From positions 992,001 through 1,056,000 of the forward strand of contig CBDEGK010000004.1 of NCBI GenBank assembly GCA_965237855.1: a stretch of 64,000 nucleotides of DNA, given 5' to 3'. This document shows positions 29,064 to 37,437 of this stretch, piece after piece; position 1 is the first letter of the stretch; every line of letters begins with the position of its first letter. A model generated the notes under the pieces. That model searched no databases. It had not been told where the DNA came from and saw nothing but the letters and a program-made list of their open reading frames with translations. This DNA is from CBDEGK01 sp965237855. Lineage in GTDB: Bacteria > Pseudomonadota > Gammaproteobacteria > Pseudomonadales > Halieaceae. A program made the translations under genes and the position numbers.

Positions 29064-30167
29064 ATGAGCGAACTGCTATTTGACCTGACGCTCACCGATG
29101 AGCAGCGGATGACCCGTGAATCGGTCCAACGATTTGCCGAGGCAGAGCTGGCCAGCCTGGCCAAGCAAGCTGACGATGACAATGTCACCCCGACGGGGTT
29201 CTATGAAAAAACCCTGGATCTGGGTCTGGGCCTGATGCCCATACCCGAAGTCCTGGGTGGCGCCGGTGTAGCCCGCTCGCCAGTGTCGAATGCTCTCACT
29301 GCAGAAGACCTCTCCAACGGCGATATGTCGCTGGCGCTCGGCGCGCTCACACCACTGGCCTTCATCAACACCTTGATTGACCAGGGTACCGACGCCCAGC
29401 AGGAGAAGTACCTGCCGCGCTTCTGTGGCGAAGAATTCGCCGCCGCCACCATCGCCTTCATGGAGCCGCGGGCGCTGTTCGAACCCACCGAATTGCAGAC
29501 CACGGCCAAACGCCAGGGCGATGGATTTGTGCTCAATGGCAATAAAACCATGGTACCCCTGGGGCTGGATGCTGAACTCTTACTGGTGGTAGCTGAGCTG
29601 GAGGGCGAAGGTCCCGCCGCCTTTATCATTGACGGCCAGCACGAGGGCCTCGAGCGCAGCGGCCAGGAAAATATGGGGCTGCGCGGTGTGCAACTGGCCG
29701 ATCTGACTTTCACTGAGTTGGCACTGCCCGCCGATTCCCTGCTGGGGGATGGCAGCTTCGATCTACAGCGCTTCATCGATCTTTCCCGCATCGGTATTTG
29801 CGCACTGGCTGTAGGTACCTGCCAGGCGGTGCTCGACTATGTTGCCGAGTACTGCAATGAGCGGGTCGCCTTTGGTGAACCTATTACCAATCGCCAATCT
29901 GTCGCTTTCATGATCGCAGACATCGCCATCGAGCTGGACGCCATGCGCCTGATGACCTGGCGCGCCGCGGCACGGGCCGAGAACGGTGAAGATTTTCACG
30001 AACAGGCCTACCTGGCCAAGACCTTCTGTGCCGAACACGCCATGGAGATTGGCACCGACGGTGTTCAATTACTCGGCGGCCATGGCTTCACCAAGGAGCA
30101 CCCGGTTGAATTGTGGTATCGCAACCTGCGAGCGATTGCCATCCTGGAAGGCGCGGTTAGCGTCTAA
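29064..30167 (+). CDS. Acyl-CoA dehydrogenase family protein (divergent)
   Basis: A 367-residue flavoprotein of the acyl-CoA dehydrogenase fold: helical N-terminal domain (1-125), beta middle domain and C-terminal helical domain with LLGGHGFTKEHPVELWYRNLRAIAILEGA. The Glu in ILEGA fits the usual catalytic base. The TEPGSGSD-type flavin loop is replaced by FMEPRALFEPTEL, and the C terminus is short, so it may be the diverged subunit of a two-component enzyme with the next gene (26 nt away). AGGAG precedes the ATG. Confidence 0.87.
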   Translation: MSELLFDLTLTDEQRMTRESVQRFAEAELASLAKQADDDNVTPTGFYEKTLDLGLGLMPIPEVLGGAGVARSPVSNALTAEDLSNGDMSLALGALTPLAFINTLIDQGTDAQQEKYLPRFCGEEFAAATIAFMEPRALFEPTELQTTAKRQGDGFVLNGNKTMVPLGLDAELLLVVAELEGEGPAAFIIDGQHEGLERSGQENMGLRGVQLADLTFTELALPADSLLGDGSFDLQRFIDLSRIGICALAVGTCQAVLDYVAEYCNERVAFGEPITNRQSVAFMIADIAIELDAMRLMTWRAAARAENGEDFHEQAYLAKTFCAEHAMEIGTDGVQLLGGHGFTKEHPVELWYRNLRAIAILEGAVSV

Positions 30168-30193
30168 GCCATTTCCAATACAGGAATCGAATC

Positions 30194-31390
30194 ATGATAA
30201 ATCTCGAACTAAACGACAAGTACCAGGAAACCGCCGACACCCTGAAGGTGATGGCCGAGCATATGATGCGGCCCTACTCGCGCAAATATGACAAGGAAGA
30301 GCACACCTATCCCAAGGAAATGGAAGATGTAGCCAAGCTCATCGGTGAGAACCGACCCGTGGCCAGCGCCAAGGGCACACCGAGTGAGGATGGCGTCAAA
30401 AATGGCTCCAACCTGATGTCGGTGACAGCCTACGAAAACCTGTGCTGGGGTGATACCGGCCTGATGCTGGCCATGCCTGGCCGCGGTCTGGGTAATGCAG
30501 CGATCAGCGCAGTCGCCACCCCGGAACAATTAAAAACGTTCGGCGGCCGTTATGCCGCCATGGCCATCACTGAGCCTGGTACTGGTTCTGATTCTGCCAA
30601 CGTCTCCACCACTGCTGTTCTCGATGGCGACGAGTGGGTACTCAATGGCGAGAAAATATTCGTCACCGACGGCGAGCGCTGCGATGTGATCGTGGTTTGG
30701 GCCACCCTCGACAAATCACTGGGCAAAGCCGCCATTAAGTCCTTCCTGGTGGAGAAAGACACACCCGGTTGTGAAGTGACCCGGCTGGAACACAAACTCG
30801 GCATTCGCGCCTCGGATACGGCGGCCATCAGCTTCAGCGACTGCCGTATTCCCAAAGGCAACATCCTCGGCAATCCCGAGGTCGCCAAAAATGCCGAAGA
30901 ACGCAAGAAGGCCTTTGGCGGTGTCATGCAGACGTTCGACAACACCCGCCCGCCAGTGGCCGCCATGGCCATTGGCTGCGCCCGCGCGGCGCTGGACCTG
31001 ACCCGGGAGATGCTGGGCAAGGAAGGCGTTGAGTTGAAGTTCGACAAGAAGCCGGGCCATCTCCCCGCCATTGAGGCGGAGCTGGTAAAAATGGAGGCGG
31101 AGTGGAGCGCTGCGCGCCTGTTGGTACAACGGGCTGCCTGGATGGCGGACAACAAGCAACCCAATTCCAAGGAAGCTTCCATGTGCAAGGCCAAAGCCGG
31201 CCGCATGGGCAACTATGTCACCCTGCGCTGCGTGGAATTGTGCTCAAGCCTCGGTTACAGCGAAAACGAGTTGCTGGAAAAGTTTGCCCGAGACTCGAAG
31301 ATTCTCGACATCTTTGAAGGCACCCAACAAATCCAGCAGCTGATCGTGGCTCGGCGCGTGCTGGGCAAATCTTCCTCAGAGCTGAAGTAA
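30194..31390 (+). CDS. Acyl-CoA dehydrogenase
   Basis: A 398-residue acyl-CoA dehydrogenase with canonical AITEPGTGSDSANVSTTA, a DGDEWVLNGEKIFVTDG middle-domain strand and the C-terminal catalytic EGTQQIQQLIVARRVLG. It follows a divergent paralogue by 26 nt and precedes an SDR by 16 nt. Such adjacent pairs are known to form heteromeric enzymes in some CoA-ester pathways. The acyl substrate cannot be read from the sequence. Confidence 0.93.
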   Translation: MINLELNDKYQETADTLKVMAEHMMRPYSRKYDKEEHTYPKEMEDVAKLIGENRPVASAKGTPSEDGVKNGSNLMSVTAYENLCWGDTGLMLAMPGRGLGNAAISAVATPEQLKTFGGRYAAMAITEPGTGSDSANVSTTAVLDGDEWVLNGEKIFVTDGERCDVIVVWATLDKSLGKAAIKSFLVEKDTPGCEVTRLEHKLGIRASDTAAISFSDCRIPKGNILGNPEVAKNAEERKKAFGGVMQTFDNTRPPVAAMAIGCARAALDLTREMLGKEGVELKFDKKPGHLPAIEAELVKMEAEWSAARLLVQRAAWMADNKQPNSKEASMCKAKAGRMGNYVTLRCVELCSSLGYSENELLEKFARDSKILDIFEGTQQIQQLIVARRVLGKSSSELK

Positions 31391-31406
31391 AATAGGGGAC
31401 GGCAAT

Positions 31407-32207
31407 ATGTCGGATAAAAATCTCAGTGGGCTGGCGGTACTGGTCACCGGTGGTGGCACAGGCATCGGTAAAGCCTGTGCGGCGTGCCTGGCGAGCGACG
31501 GAGCCGCGGTCACTATTTCGGGGCGCACCGAGGCCAGCCTCGACAAAGCGGCAGCAGATATCGCCAACGCAGCCGACAAAGGAGGCAGTGTTCAGATCGT
31601 GGTAGGCGATGTCACCGACGAGAGTTCGGTGCAAGCTATGATCGCCAAGGCGGCTAAGCCGACGGGCGGCCTGCACGGCGTTGTCGCCAACGCCGGTGGC
31701 GGTGGCATCCCCATGGCCTACGCCAATGTCGACACCGAGGAATTCCGCCGGGTGTTGGATCTCAATGTGATGGGAACCATGCTGTGCATGAAGCACAGCT
31801 TGCCATTAATGATTGCGGCAGGCGGCGGCTCCTTCGTCGGCATGTCCTCCCTGGCCGGGCATATCACCCATCCCTATTTTCATGCCTACTGCGCGGGTAA
31901 GGCCGGCATCGAAGCCATGATTCGCAATGCCGCCGATGAGTACGGCAAAGACAAGGTGCGCTTCAACGCTATTCGCCCGGGTTTTGTCGCCACCGAAGTG
32001 ATGGAAGGCATCCCCCGTGACAGCGAGGTCTACCAATCTTACATCGACAATACGCCGATGAACGATGTGGGGAAGCCGGAGGATATTGGCGAACTAGCCC
32101 GCTTCCTGATTGGCCCTGAGTCACGCTGGATTACCGGCCAGTTGATTAATGTTGACGGCGGCCATAGCCTGCGTCGTGGTCCCGATTTCAGCAGCTTCGC
32201 TGGTTAA
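31407..32207 (+). CDS. Short-chain dehydrogenase/reductase
   Basis: A 266-residue classical SDR. The Rossmann motif is TGGGTGIG (14-21). NAGGGG is at about 95-100. The catalytic Ser lies in GMSSLAG (147/148), with Tyr161 and Lys165 in YCAGK. Arg40 after strand 2 suggests NADP(H). It is the third gene of the TetR-linked operon and may act as a 3-hydroxyacyl-CoA or alcohol dehydrogenase. Confidence 0.9.
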   Translation: MSDKNLSGLAVLVTGGGTGIGKACAACLASDGAAVTISGRTEASLDKAAADIANAADKGGSVQIVVGDVTDESSVQAMIAKAAKPTGGLHGVVANAGGGGIPMAYANVDTEEFRRVLDLNVMGTMLCMKHSLPLMIAAGGGSFVGMSSLAGHITHPYFHAYCAGKAGIEAMIRNAADEYGKDKVRFNAIRPGFVATEVMEGIPRDSEVYQSYIDNTPMNDVGKPEDIGELARFLIGPESRWITGQLINVDGGHSLRRGPDFSSFAG

Positions 32208-32237
32208 TACGCTCAGCAGGTAATATCTCACCCTCGC

Positions 32238-32259
32238 GGCGGTGGCTTTTTCCACCGCC
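32238..32259. repeat. GC-rich hairpin between SDR and MFS genes
   Basis: Perfect 8-bp stem GGCGGTGG/CCACCGCC with a CTTTTT loop and no trailing T run. It could slow polymerase or protect the upstream mRNA 3' end. It is not a standard terminator. Confidence 0.5.
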
Positions 32260-32280
32260 AGCGGTGACCATAACTGCCAA

Positions 32281-33480
32281 ATGCCATTATCAACGCAGTT
32301 AACGCGCCAACAAACTTCCAGCCTTGTCTTCAGCCTCATGGCCACGGCTATCGGCCAGTCCCTGGTGTTCGCGATACTGCCACCACTAGGTCGCGAGGTG
32401 GGCCTGGCAGAAGTGCAAATCACCTCAATCATTGCCTTCTCGGCGTTTATCTTCGGCATTGCCTCCCCCTACTGGGGGCGATACAGCGACCGTGTAGGCC
32501 GCAAGCGCGTCATACTGATTGGCCTGTCCGGCTACACCGTCGGCACCATCATATTTGCCAGCCTGTTCCAGGCCGCCTTAATGGGAATGCTCAGCGGGTT
32601 CACGCTGTATTTCCTGGTAATGTTTTTCCGCTGCGGACAATCGATGATCATGTCCGCCAGTGGTCCCGCAGCCACCGCCTATGCCGCCGATCATACGAGT
32701 CCAGATCAGCGCACCAAGACCATGGCCAAGCTTGGCGCGGCTCACAGTACCGGCACCATATTGGGGCCCGCTGTCAGCGGCCTGCTGGCCACCCTGGGTT
32801 TGCTGGCACCGCTGTTTTTCGCAGGCATTCTGACTGGCGTCGCGGCCATCTACACTGCGATAAAATTACCTGCCACCAACAAAGATGAGCTGACCGCGCA
32901 CAAGCCACAGGCGCGTTTGAAATACACCGATCCGCGCGTGGTGCGCTACCTGGCTGCAGCGATCGGTTTGTTTACCGGTTTCTCAGCGATTCAGCAGACT
33001 CTCGGATTCAGCATCCAGGACAAGATGAACCTGAGCGGCATCGAGACCGCGCAGATGACTGGCGCCGCACTCATGGTGTCCGCTATTTTCTCCTTTACCG
33101 CACAAATGTTGTTGGTACAGCGCTTGAACTGGACCCCTGAGACCTTTATTCGCCTCGGCCTGGGTTCACTGTTCATCTCCGCCCTCTTTGTCGGCAACTT
33201 TGACAACTACACCATCCTCAACATCGGCATGGCTTTCATGGGAATGGGGCTGGGGCTGACCATGCCCAGTATTTCGGCCGCGGCATCACTCGCGGTTACT
33301 GCCGATGAACAAGGCGCGATTGCCGGCCTGGTCTCGTCCAGTCCCGCCATTGGTTTTATTGTCGGACCCGTCGTAGGCGGTTTTCTGTACCAGGTGGAGC
33401 CAGTCTACGCGAGCATCTTCTCCGGCGTGATTTTCACCATCTTGTTCCTGGCCCTGGTGATCACCGGCAGACGCCGCTAG
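32281..33480 (+). CDS. MFS transporter (TetA-like, 12 TM)
   Basis: A 399-residue major facilitator protein with the loop 2-3 motif GRYSDRVGRKRVI and a second-half counterpart. It looks like a drug/metabolite:H+ antiporter of the TetA/DHA1 type. I chose the ATG at 32281 giving MPLSTQLTRQQ; a GTG 39 nt upstream falls within the hairpin. It is downstream of the SDR by 73 nt, so operon membership is uncertain. No ribosome-binding site is obvious. Confidence 0.88.
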   Translation: MPLSTQLTRQQTSSLVFSLMATAIGQSLVFAILPPLGREVGLAEVQITSIIAFSAFIFGIASPYWGRYSDRVGRKRVILIGLSGYTVGTIIFASLFQAALMGMLSGFTLYFLVMFFRCGQSMIMSASGPAATAYAADHTSPDQRTKTMAKLGAAHSTGTILGPAVSGLLATLGLLAPLFFAGILTGVAAIYTAIKLPATNKDELTAHKPQARLKYTDPRVVRYLAAAIGLFTGFSAIQQTLGFSIQDKMNLSGIETAQMTGAALMVSAIFSFTAQMLLVQRLNWTPETFIRLGLGSLFISALFVGNFDNYTILNIGMAFMGMGLGLTMPSISAAASLAVTADEQGAIAGLVSSSPAIGFIVGPVVGGFLYQVEPVYASIFSGVIFTILFLALVITGRRR

Positions 33481-33539
33481 AAACTCATACCCTGTGGCAC
33501 CCCGCTGACCTTTCATTGTCACTTTCTGCAAACTATTGA

Positions 33540-33567
33540 TTGACATGCAACCAAATGGTTGCATAAT
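33540..33567 (+). promoter_or_regulatory. ArsR-family promoter with palindromic operator
   Basis: -35 TTGACA (33540-33545) and -10 CATAAT (33562-33567), 16-nt spacer. The 9-bp inverted repeat ATGCAACCA-AA-TGGTTGCAT (33545-33564) fills the spacer, the expected place for autorepression by the adjacent ArsR-type protein. Confidence 0.65.
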
Positions 33568-33586
33568 GGTGACCGTGGAAGATTCA

Positions 33587-33901
33587 ATGCAAGCAGTATT
33601 CAAGGCACTGGCGGATACCAACCGCCGCCAGCTGTTGGACCGCCTGCAGGAGCGAGACGGCCAGACCTTGAATGAATTGTGTGAGGAAATGTCGATGAGC
33701 CGGCAGGCGGTGACCAAACACCTGGCCATCCTGGAGCGAGCATCGCTGGTGGTACCCATCCAGCGGGGTCGCTTCAAGCATCACTATCTCAACCCAGTTC
33801 CGCTACAGGAAATTGTCGAACGATGGGTCGATAAGTATCGTCAGCACCAGGCCGACGCCTTGCTGGCGCTCAAGCAACAAGTGGAGGCACGCAATGAGTG
33901 A
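33587..33901 (+). CDS. ArsR-family winged-helix regulator
   Basis: A 104-residue ArsR/SmtB-type repressor: MQAVFKALADTNRRQLLDRL, then the recognition helix region in MSMSRQAVTKHLAILE. No metal-binding cysteine motif is visible; this is the subgroup often paired with an SRPBCC/AHSA1 protein. I chose the ATG at 33587 because GGAAG lies 6 nt upstream and the predicted transcription start leaves no room for the earlier in-frame codons. It overlaps the SRPBCC gene by 8 nt. Confidence 0.9.
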   Translation: MQAVFKALADTNRRQLLDRLQERDGQTLNELCEEMSMSRQAVTKHLAILERASLVVPIQRGRFKHHYLNPVPLQEIVERWVDKYRQHQADALLALKQQVEARNE

Positions 33902-34334
33902 ACAAGACCATGTCAGCGTCATCTATATCCAGGCCAGTCCCGAACAGGTTTGGGCAGGACTCACGTCGGCGGAGTTTACCCGCCGTTATTTTCACCTTAC
34001 CGATATCGAGTCTGACTGGCAGCCCGGCAGCGAAGTGGTTTATTACAACACCGATCGCACCATAGCGGTGAGAGGGGAAGTGCTGGAAGCGGACTATCCG
34101 AGGCGGCTCAGCTTCACCTGGCACGTGCACTACGATGCGGCAGCCTATGAAGAGGGGCCAAGCCGGGTTTGTTTCACCCTGGAACCGGTGGAGGATGCCA
34201 CCAGGCTGACCCTGGTGCATGATCAGTTCGTGGAAAACAGTGTATTGATAGACGGAATTTCACAGGGCTGGCCCGCCATTCTCAGTAACCTGAAAACCCT
34301 GCTGGAAACAGACAAGGTGATGGCCGTCTCATAA
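33894..34334 (+). CDS. SRPBCC/AHSA1-domain protein
   Basis: A 146-residue protein of the START/Bet v1-like SRPBCC superfamily, activator-of-Hsp90-ATPase homologue group. VSVIYIQASPEQVWAGLTS is the first strand-helix, DWQPGSEVVYY the next, and a long C-terminal helix closes the hydrophobic cavity. Translationally coupled to the ArsR gene; the pair is a common autoregulated unit whose ligand is generally unknown. Confidence 0.88.
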   Translation: MSEQDHVSVIYIQASPEQVWAGLTSAEFTRRYFHLTDIESDWQPGSEVVYYNTDRTIAVRGEVLEADYPRRLSFTWHVHYDAAAYEEGPSRVCFTLEPVEDATRLTLVHDQFVENSVLIDGISQGWPAILSNLKTLLETDKVMAVS

Positions 34335-34353
34335 GACAGCGCCATAAGGCGGC

Positions 34354-35136
34354 TCAGTATTCTGAGGGGCTTTCATCCAGCTGTTTGAGCATGCGCTTCA
34401 GTGCGAAATGCCGATAGCTGTTCATTAACAGAGACTCGATCTCGGCCCAGTCTGCGTGCTCCTGCACGTCCAGCTCAATCCAGCCGTTGTGGCCCATGTA
34501 GGCGGGTATCTTGTAGCGTTCATCATAGGTCAGCATGGCCTGCTGGTCGGCCCCCGCCCAGAACTGAAGGCACAGACGACCGCGATAGCAATGACTGCTG
34601 ACGAAGGTTTTCTTGCCTGCCTTCCACACCGGATTGCCAAACTGTATGGCCTCGCTGGTCTCGGGCAGCTGCTCACACAAGTCTTTCAGCGCAGCCATAA
34701 CCTCGACTGCACGCGGTCGCAGAAAGAGATCTATATCCTCCGGCGCCATTGGAATATCCGGCGGTTCAATATAAGGCGTTTCATCCAGACTTGCGGATAA
34801 GGCGGCGGGTGCCACGTTGTCCCAGGCCTCGCGCACGCGATTGGCGATGGTTTTCCAGTCCTGTCCGCGGTTTAGCTCAATACCCAGCCAACCCTTGGGG
34901 CCCACGTAGGGCGGCACAAAATAGTCGTCGGGCTCCATTTCCGTGTGCAACTGTTGGGCTCCCGGCGGACTGCATACATTCAGAGCCACCCGTCCATCAC
35001 CGTGGTGATTCACGGTAAAGGTGGCGAAGGCCTTGCCACCGACCTTGAAGTTGGGATGGCCGTGAGAGAGCACTTCCTCGGTGTCGGGAAAGCCCAGACA
35101 CAGTTCCCGCACCGCGTCGTTAATGGTTTTAGCCAT
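34354..35136 (-). CDS. Tandem MmcQ/YjbR-domain protein
   Basis: A 260-residue protein made of two YjbR-like (DUF419) domains, each usually a protein of about 120 residues. Domain 1 (about 1-120) has FPDTEEVLSHGHPNFKVGGKAFATF and VGPKGWLGIEL. Domain 2 (about 140-255) has LPETSEAIQFGNPVWKAGKKTFVS and MGHNGWIELDV. The repeats align along their length, so this is an internal duplication-fusion. Function of the family is unknown. It converges on the SRPBCC gene. Confidence 0.88.
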   Translation of the reverse strand: MAKTINDAVRELCLGFPDTEEVLSHGHPNFKVGGKAFATFTVNHHGDGRVALNVCSPPGAQQLHTEMEPDDYFVPPYVGPKGWLGIELNRGQDWKTIANRVREAWDNVAPAALSASLDETPYIEPPDIPMAPEDIDLFLRPRAVEVMAALKDLCEQLPETSEAIQFGNPVWKAGKKTFVSSHCYRGRLCLQFWAGADQQAMLTYDERYKIPAYMGHNGWIELDVQEHADWAEIESLLMNSYRHFALKRMLKQLDESPSEY

Positions 35137-35170
35137 GACTTCAGTCTAGCTGAAACCATGGCCGTCTGTC

Positions 35171-36148
35171 CTAGAAGGTCAGGATGACTTTACCGCGAGC
35201 GCGGCGCTCCATCATGCAGTTGAAGGCTTCCTCGTACTGCTCGATGGGATAGGTTTCGGTCACCACCGGTGCCAATTTGCCGGCGTTGAAGAGTTCCCAG
35301 AGTTCATTGATGTTGCTGAGATTCACCTCGGGCTCTTCCCCGGAGAAGCGGCCCCAGAACACACCGACAATCGAACAGCCTTTCAGCAGCGCCAGGTTCA
35401 GCGGCACACTGGGAATAGGGCCGGCGGCAAAACCAATCACCAAGAAACGGCCTTTCCAGGCCATGCCCCGCAGGGCGGGTTCGCTGAGATCGCCACCGAC
35501 CGGATCGTAAACCACATCGACGCCCTTGCCGCCGGTCAGTTCTTTGATGCGATCCTTGAGTGGCTCGGTGCTGTAGTTGATAACTTCATCAGCGCCCAAC
35601 TGTTTACACAGCTCCAGTTTTTCATCGGAGCTGGCGGCAGCAATTACCTTGGCACCCATCAGCTTGCCGATCTCTATGGCAGACGTACCCACACCCCCTG
35701 CTGCACCGAGAACCAATAAGGTCTCTCCCTCTTTCAGGTCAGCCCGCTGCTTGAGTGCGTAATAGGAAGTGAAGTAGGTGATAGAAATACCCGCCGCCTG
35801 CTCGAAGCTCAGCGCTGCGGGCTTTTTAAAGGTGGAAAACTCGTTGGTCACCATTTGTTCACAGAAGCCGCCAGCGGCACCCATGGACAGCACTTCGTCA
35901 CCAACCATAACGCGCGACACCTTGGCACCAATGGCTGTTACCACGCCCGAACATTCACCACCGGGAACAAAAGGTAACTCCGGTTGAATCTGGTACTTGC
36001 CCTGAATGATCAGCACGTCAGGAAAGTTGAGCCCGGCCGCTTTTACATTAATGAGGACATCATGGTCACCCAGCTCCGGCACCGGCCAGTCACTTTCAAG
36101 GGATAATTTGTCGGGTAGTCCAAGTTCTTTACAGACCAATGCTCTCAT
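35171..36148 (-). CDS. NADPH:quinone oxidoreductase-like medium-chain dehydrogenase
   Basis: A 325-residue zinc-independent MDR-family protein. The N-terminal GroES-like domain has GLNFPDVLIIQGKYQIQPELPFVPG. The nucleotide fold has LVLGAAGGVGTSAIEIGKLMGAKVIAAAS and ELTGGKGVDVVYDPVGG. The structural and catalytic zinc ligands of alcohol dehydrogenases are absent. It could be a quinone or enoyl-CoA/enone reductase. It lies beyond the thiolase operon, separated by a 27-bp inverted repeat, so cotranscription is doubtful. Confidence 0.9.
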   Translation of the reverse strand: MRALVCKELGLPDKLSLESDWPVPELGDHDVLINVKAAGLNFPDVLIIQGKYQIQPELPFVPGGECSGVVTAIGAKVSRVMVGDEVLSMGAAGGFCEQMVTNEFSTFKKPAALSFEQAAGISITYFTSYYALKQRADLKEGETLLVLGAAGGVGTSAIEIGKLMGAKVIAAASSDEKLELCKQLGADEVINYSTEPLKDRIKELTGGKGVDVVYDPVGGDLSEPALRGMAWKGRFLVIGFAAGPIPSVPLNLALLKGCSIVGVFWGRFSGEEPEVNLSNINELWELFNAGKLAPVVTETYPIEQYEEAFNCMMERRARGKVILTF

Positions 36149-36169
36149 GGAGACACTCCAAATAAAAAT

Positions 36170-36224
36170 GGGTCAGGTCTGTGATTGTGGACAACTTAGT
36201 TGTCCACAATCACAGACCTGACCC
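36170..36224. repeat. Perfect 27-bp inverted repeat, REP/MITE-like
   Basis: Arms 36170-36196 and 36198-36224 are exact complements with a single-base centre. The outer end reads GGGTCAGGTC and the arm continues with TGTGATTGTGGACAACT. GGGTCAG-type ends resemble REP-like palindromes mobilised by Y1 (RAYT) transposases as I remember them. A T-rich stretch on the minus strand could make it act as a terminator between the thiolase and the quinone oxidoreductase genes. Confidence 0.85.
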
Positions 36225-36235
36225 CAATATTTTGC

Positions 36236-37414
36236 TTAGTAGACTTCGAACAGGCCGGCAGCTCCCATGCCACCGCCGACACACATGGTGACAACCACAT
36301 ACTTCTCACCACGACGCTTGCCTTCCAGCAGGGCGTGACCAATCATGCGGCTGCCGCTCATGCCGTAAGGATGGCCAATGGAAATGGCGCCACCATTGAC
36401 GTTGAGCTTGTCGTTGTCGATACCCAGGGTGTCACGGCAATAGATCACCTGGCAGGCAAAAGCTTCATTGAGCTCCCACACGCCGATGTCATCCATAGTC
36501 AGTCCATTTGCCTTGAGCAACTTGGGAATCGCAAATACGGGACCGATGCCCATTTCGTCAGGCTCGCAACCGGCAACTGCCATGCCACGGTACGCACCCA
36601 GGGGCTCCAGACCTTGCTGCTCAGCCAGCTTGCTGTCCATAACAACCTGGGCGGAAGAGCCATCCGACATCTGCGAGGCATTACCCGCTGTGATGGTGCC
36701 GCCTTCGCGAACGGTCTTCAGACCGGCCAGGGCTTCAGCCGTTGTAGCACGGAGGCCTTCATCGGCAGTGACCGTGACTTCGGCTTCAGAGGCATCGCCG
36801 GTTGCCTTGTCCCAGATAATGCGGCTGCATGTGACATCAACCAATTCATCGGCATATTTTCCAGCTTCATAAGCTGCAATGGTACGCGTCTGGCTCTGCA
36901 GTCCGTACTCGTCCTGCTGCTCTCGGCTGACGTTGTAGCGCTTGGCAACCGTCTCGGCGGTATCCAGCATCGCCATGTGGATATTAGGGTGCATTTCCAT
37001 CAATGCAGGATCAACCATGCGATGGATATTCATGTGCTCGTTTTGCACCAGGCTCAGTGATTCAAGACCACCCGCAACAATGGTGCCCATGCCGTCGTCC
37101 AAAATCTGCTTGGCGGCAGTGGCCACAGCCATCAGGCCGGAAGAACACTGACGATCAATGGTCATACCGGAAACCGTCACCGGCAGGCCCGCACGCAAGG
37201 CGATCTGACGTGCCACGTTACCGCCGGTGGCACCCTGCTGCAGGGCAGAACCCATAATGCAATCATCAATGGATGCTGGGTCAATACCCGCGCGCTTAAC
37301 GGCTTCTTCTACTGACGCCGCGCCGAGCGTGGCACCCGCCAGATTGTTATAACTACCTCGATAGGCCTTGGCGATCGGGGTACGTGCTGTTGATACAATT
37401 ACTGCTTCAGACAT
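36236..37414 (-). CDS. Acetyl-CoA acyltransferase (thiolase)
   Basis: A 392-residue degradative thiolase catalysing the last, thiolytic step of beta-oxidation. Active-site Cys90 lies in DRQCSSGLMA, His348 in ISIGHPYGMSGSRM and Cys378 in TMCVGGGMGAAGLFE. It is the third gene after MaoC and the MFE-2-like SDR on the same strand (23-nt gap), so dehydration, oxidation and thiolysis enzymes are coexpressed. Confidence 0.96.
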   Translation of the reverse strand: MSEAVIVSTARTPIAKAYRGSYNNLAGATLGAASVEEAVKRAGIDPASIDDCIMGSALQQGATGGNVARQIALRAGLPVTVSGMTIDRQCSSGLMAVATAAKQILDDGMGTIVAGGLESLSLVQNEHMNIHRMVDPALMEMHPNIHMAMLDTAETVAKRYNVSREQQDEYGLQSQTRTIAAYEAGKYADELVDVTCSRIIWDKATGDASEAEVTVTADEGLRATTAEALAGLKTVREGGTITAGNASQMSDGSSAQVVMDSKLAEQQGLEPLGAYRGMAVAGCEPDEMGIGPVFAIPKLLKANGLTMDDIGVWELNEAFACQVIYCRDTLGIDNDKLNVNGGAISIGHPYGMSGSRMIGHALLEGKRRGEKYVVVTMCVGGGMGAAGLFEVY

Positions 37415-37437
37415 TTCTATTCTCCTGTATATCGGGT

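Noticed and set aside
32238..32259. Hairpin considered as a terminator after the SDR gene
   Set aside because: The T residues are in the loop, not after the stem, on either strand. It is reported only as a structural repeat.
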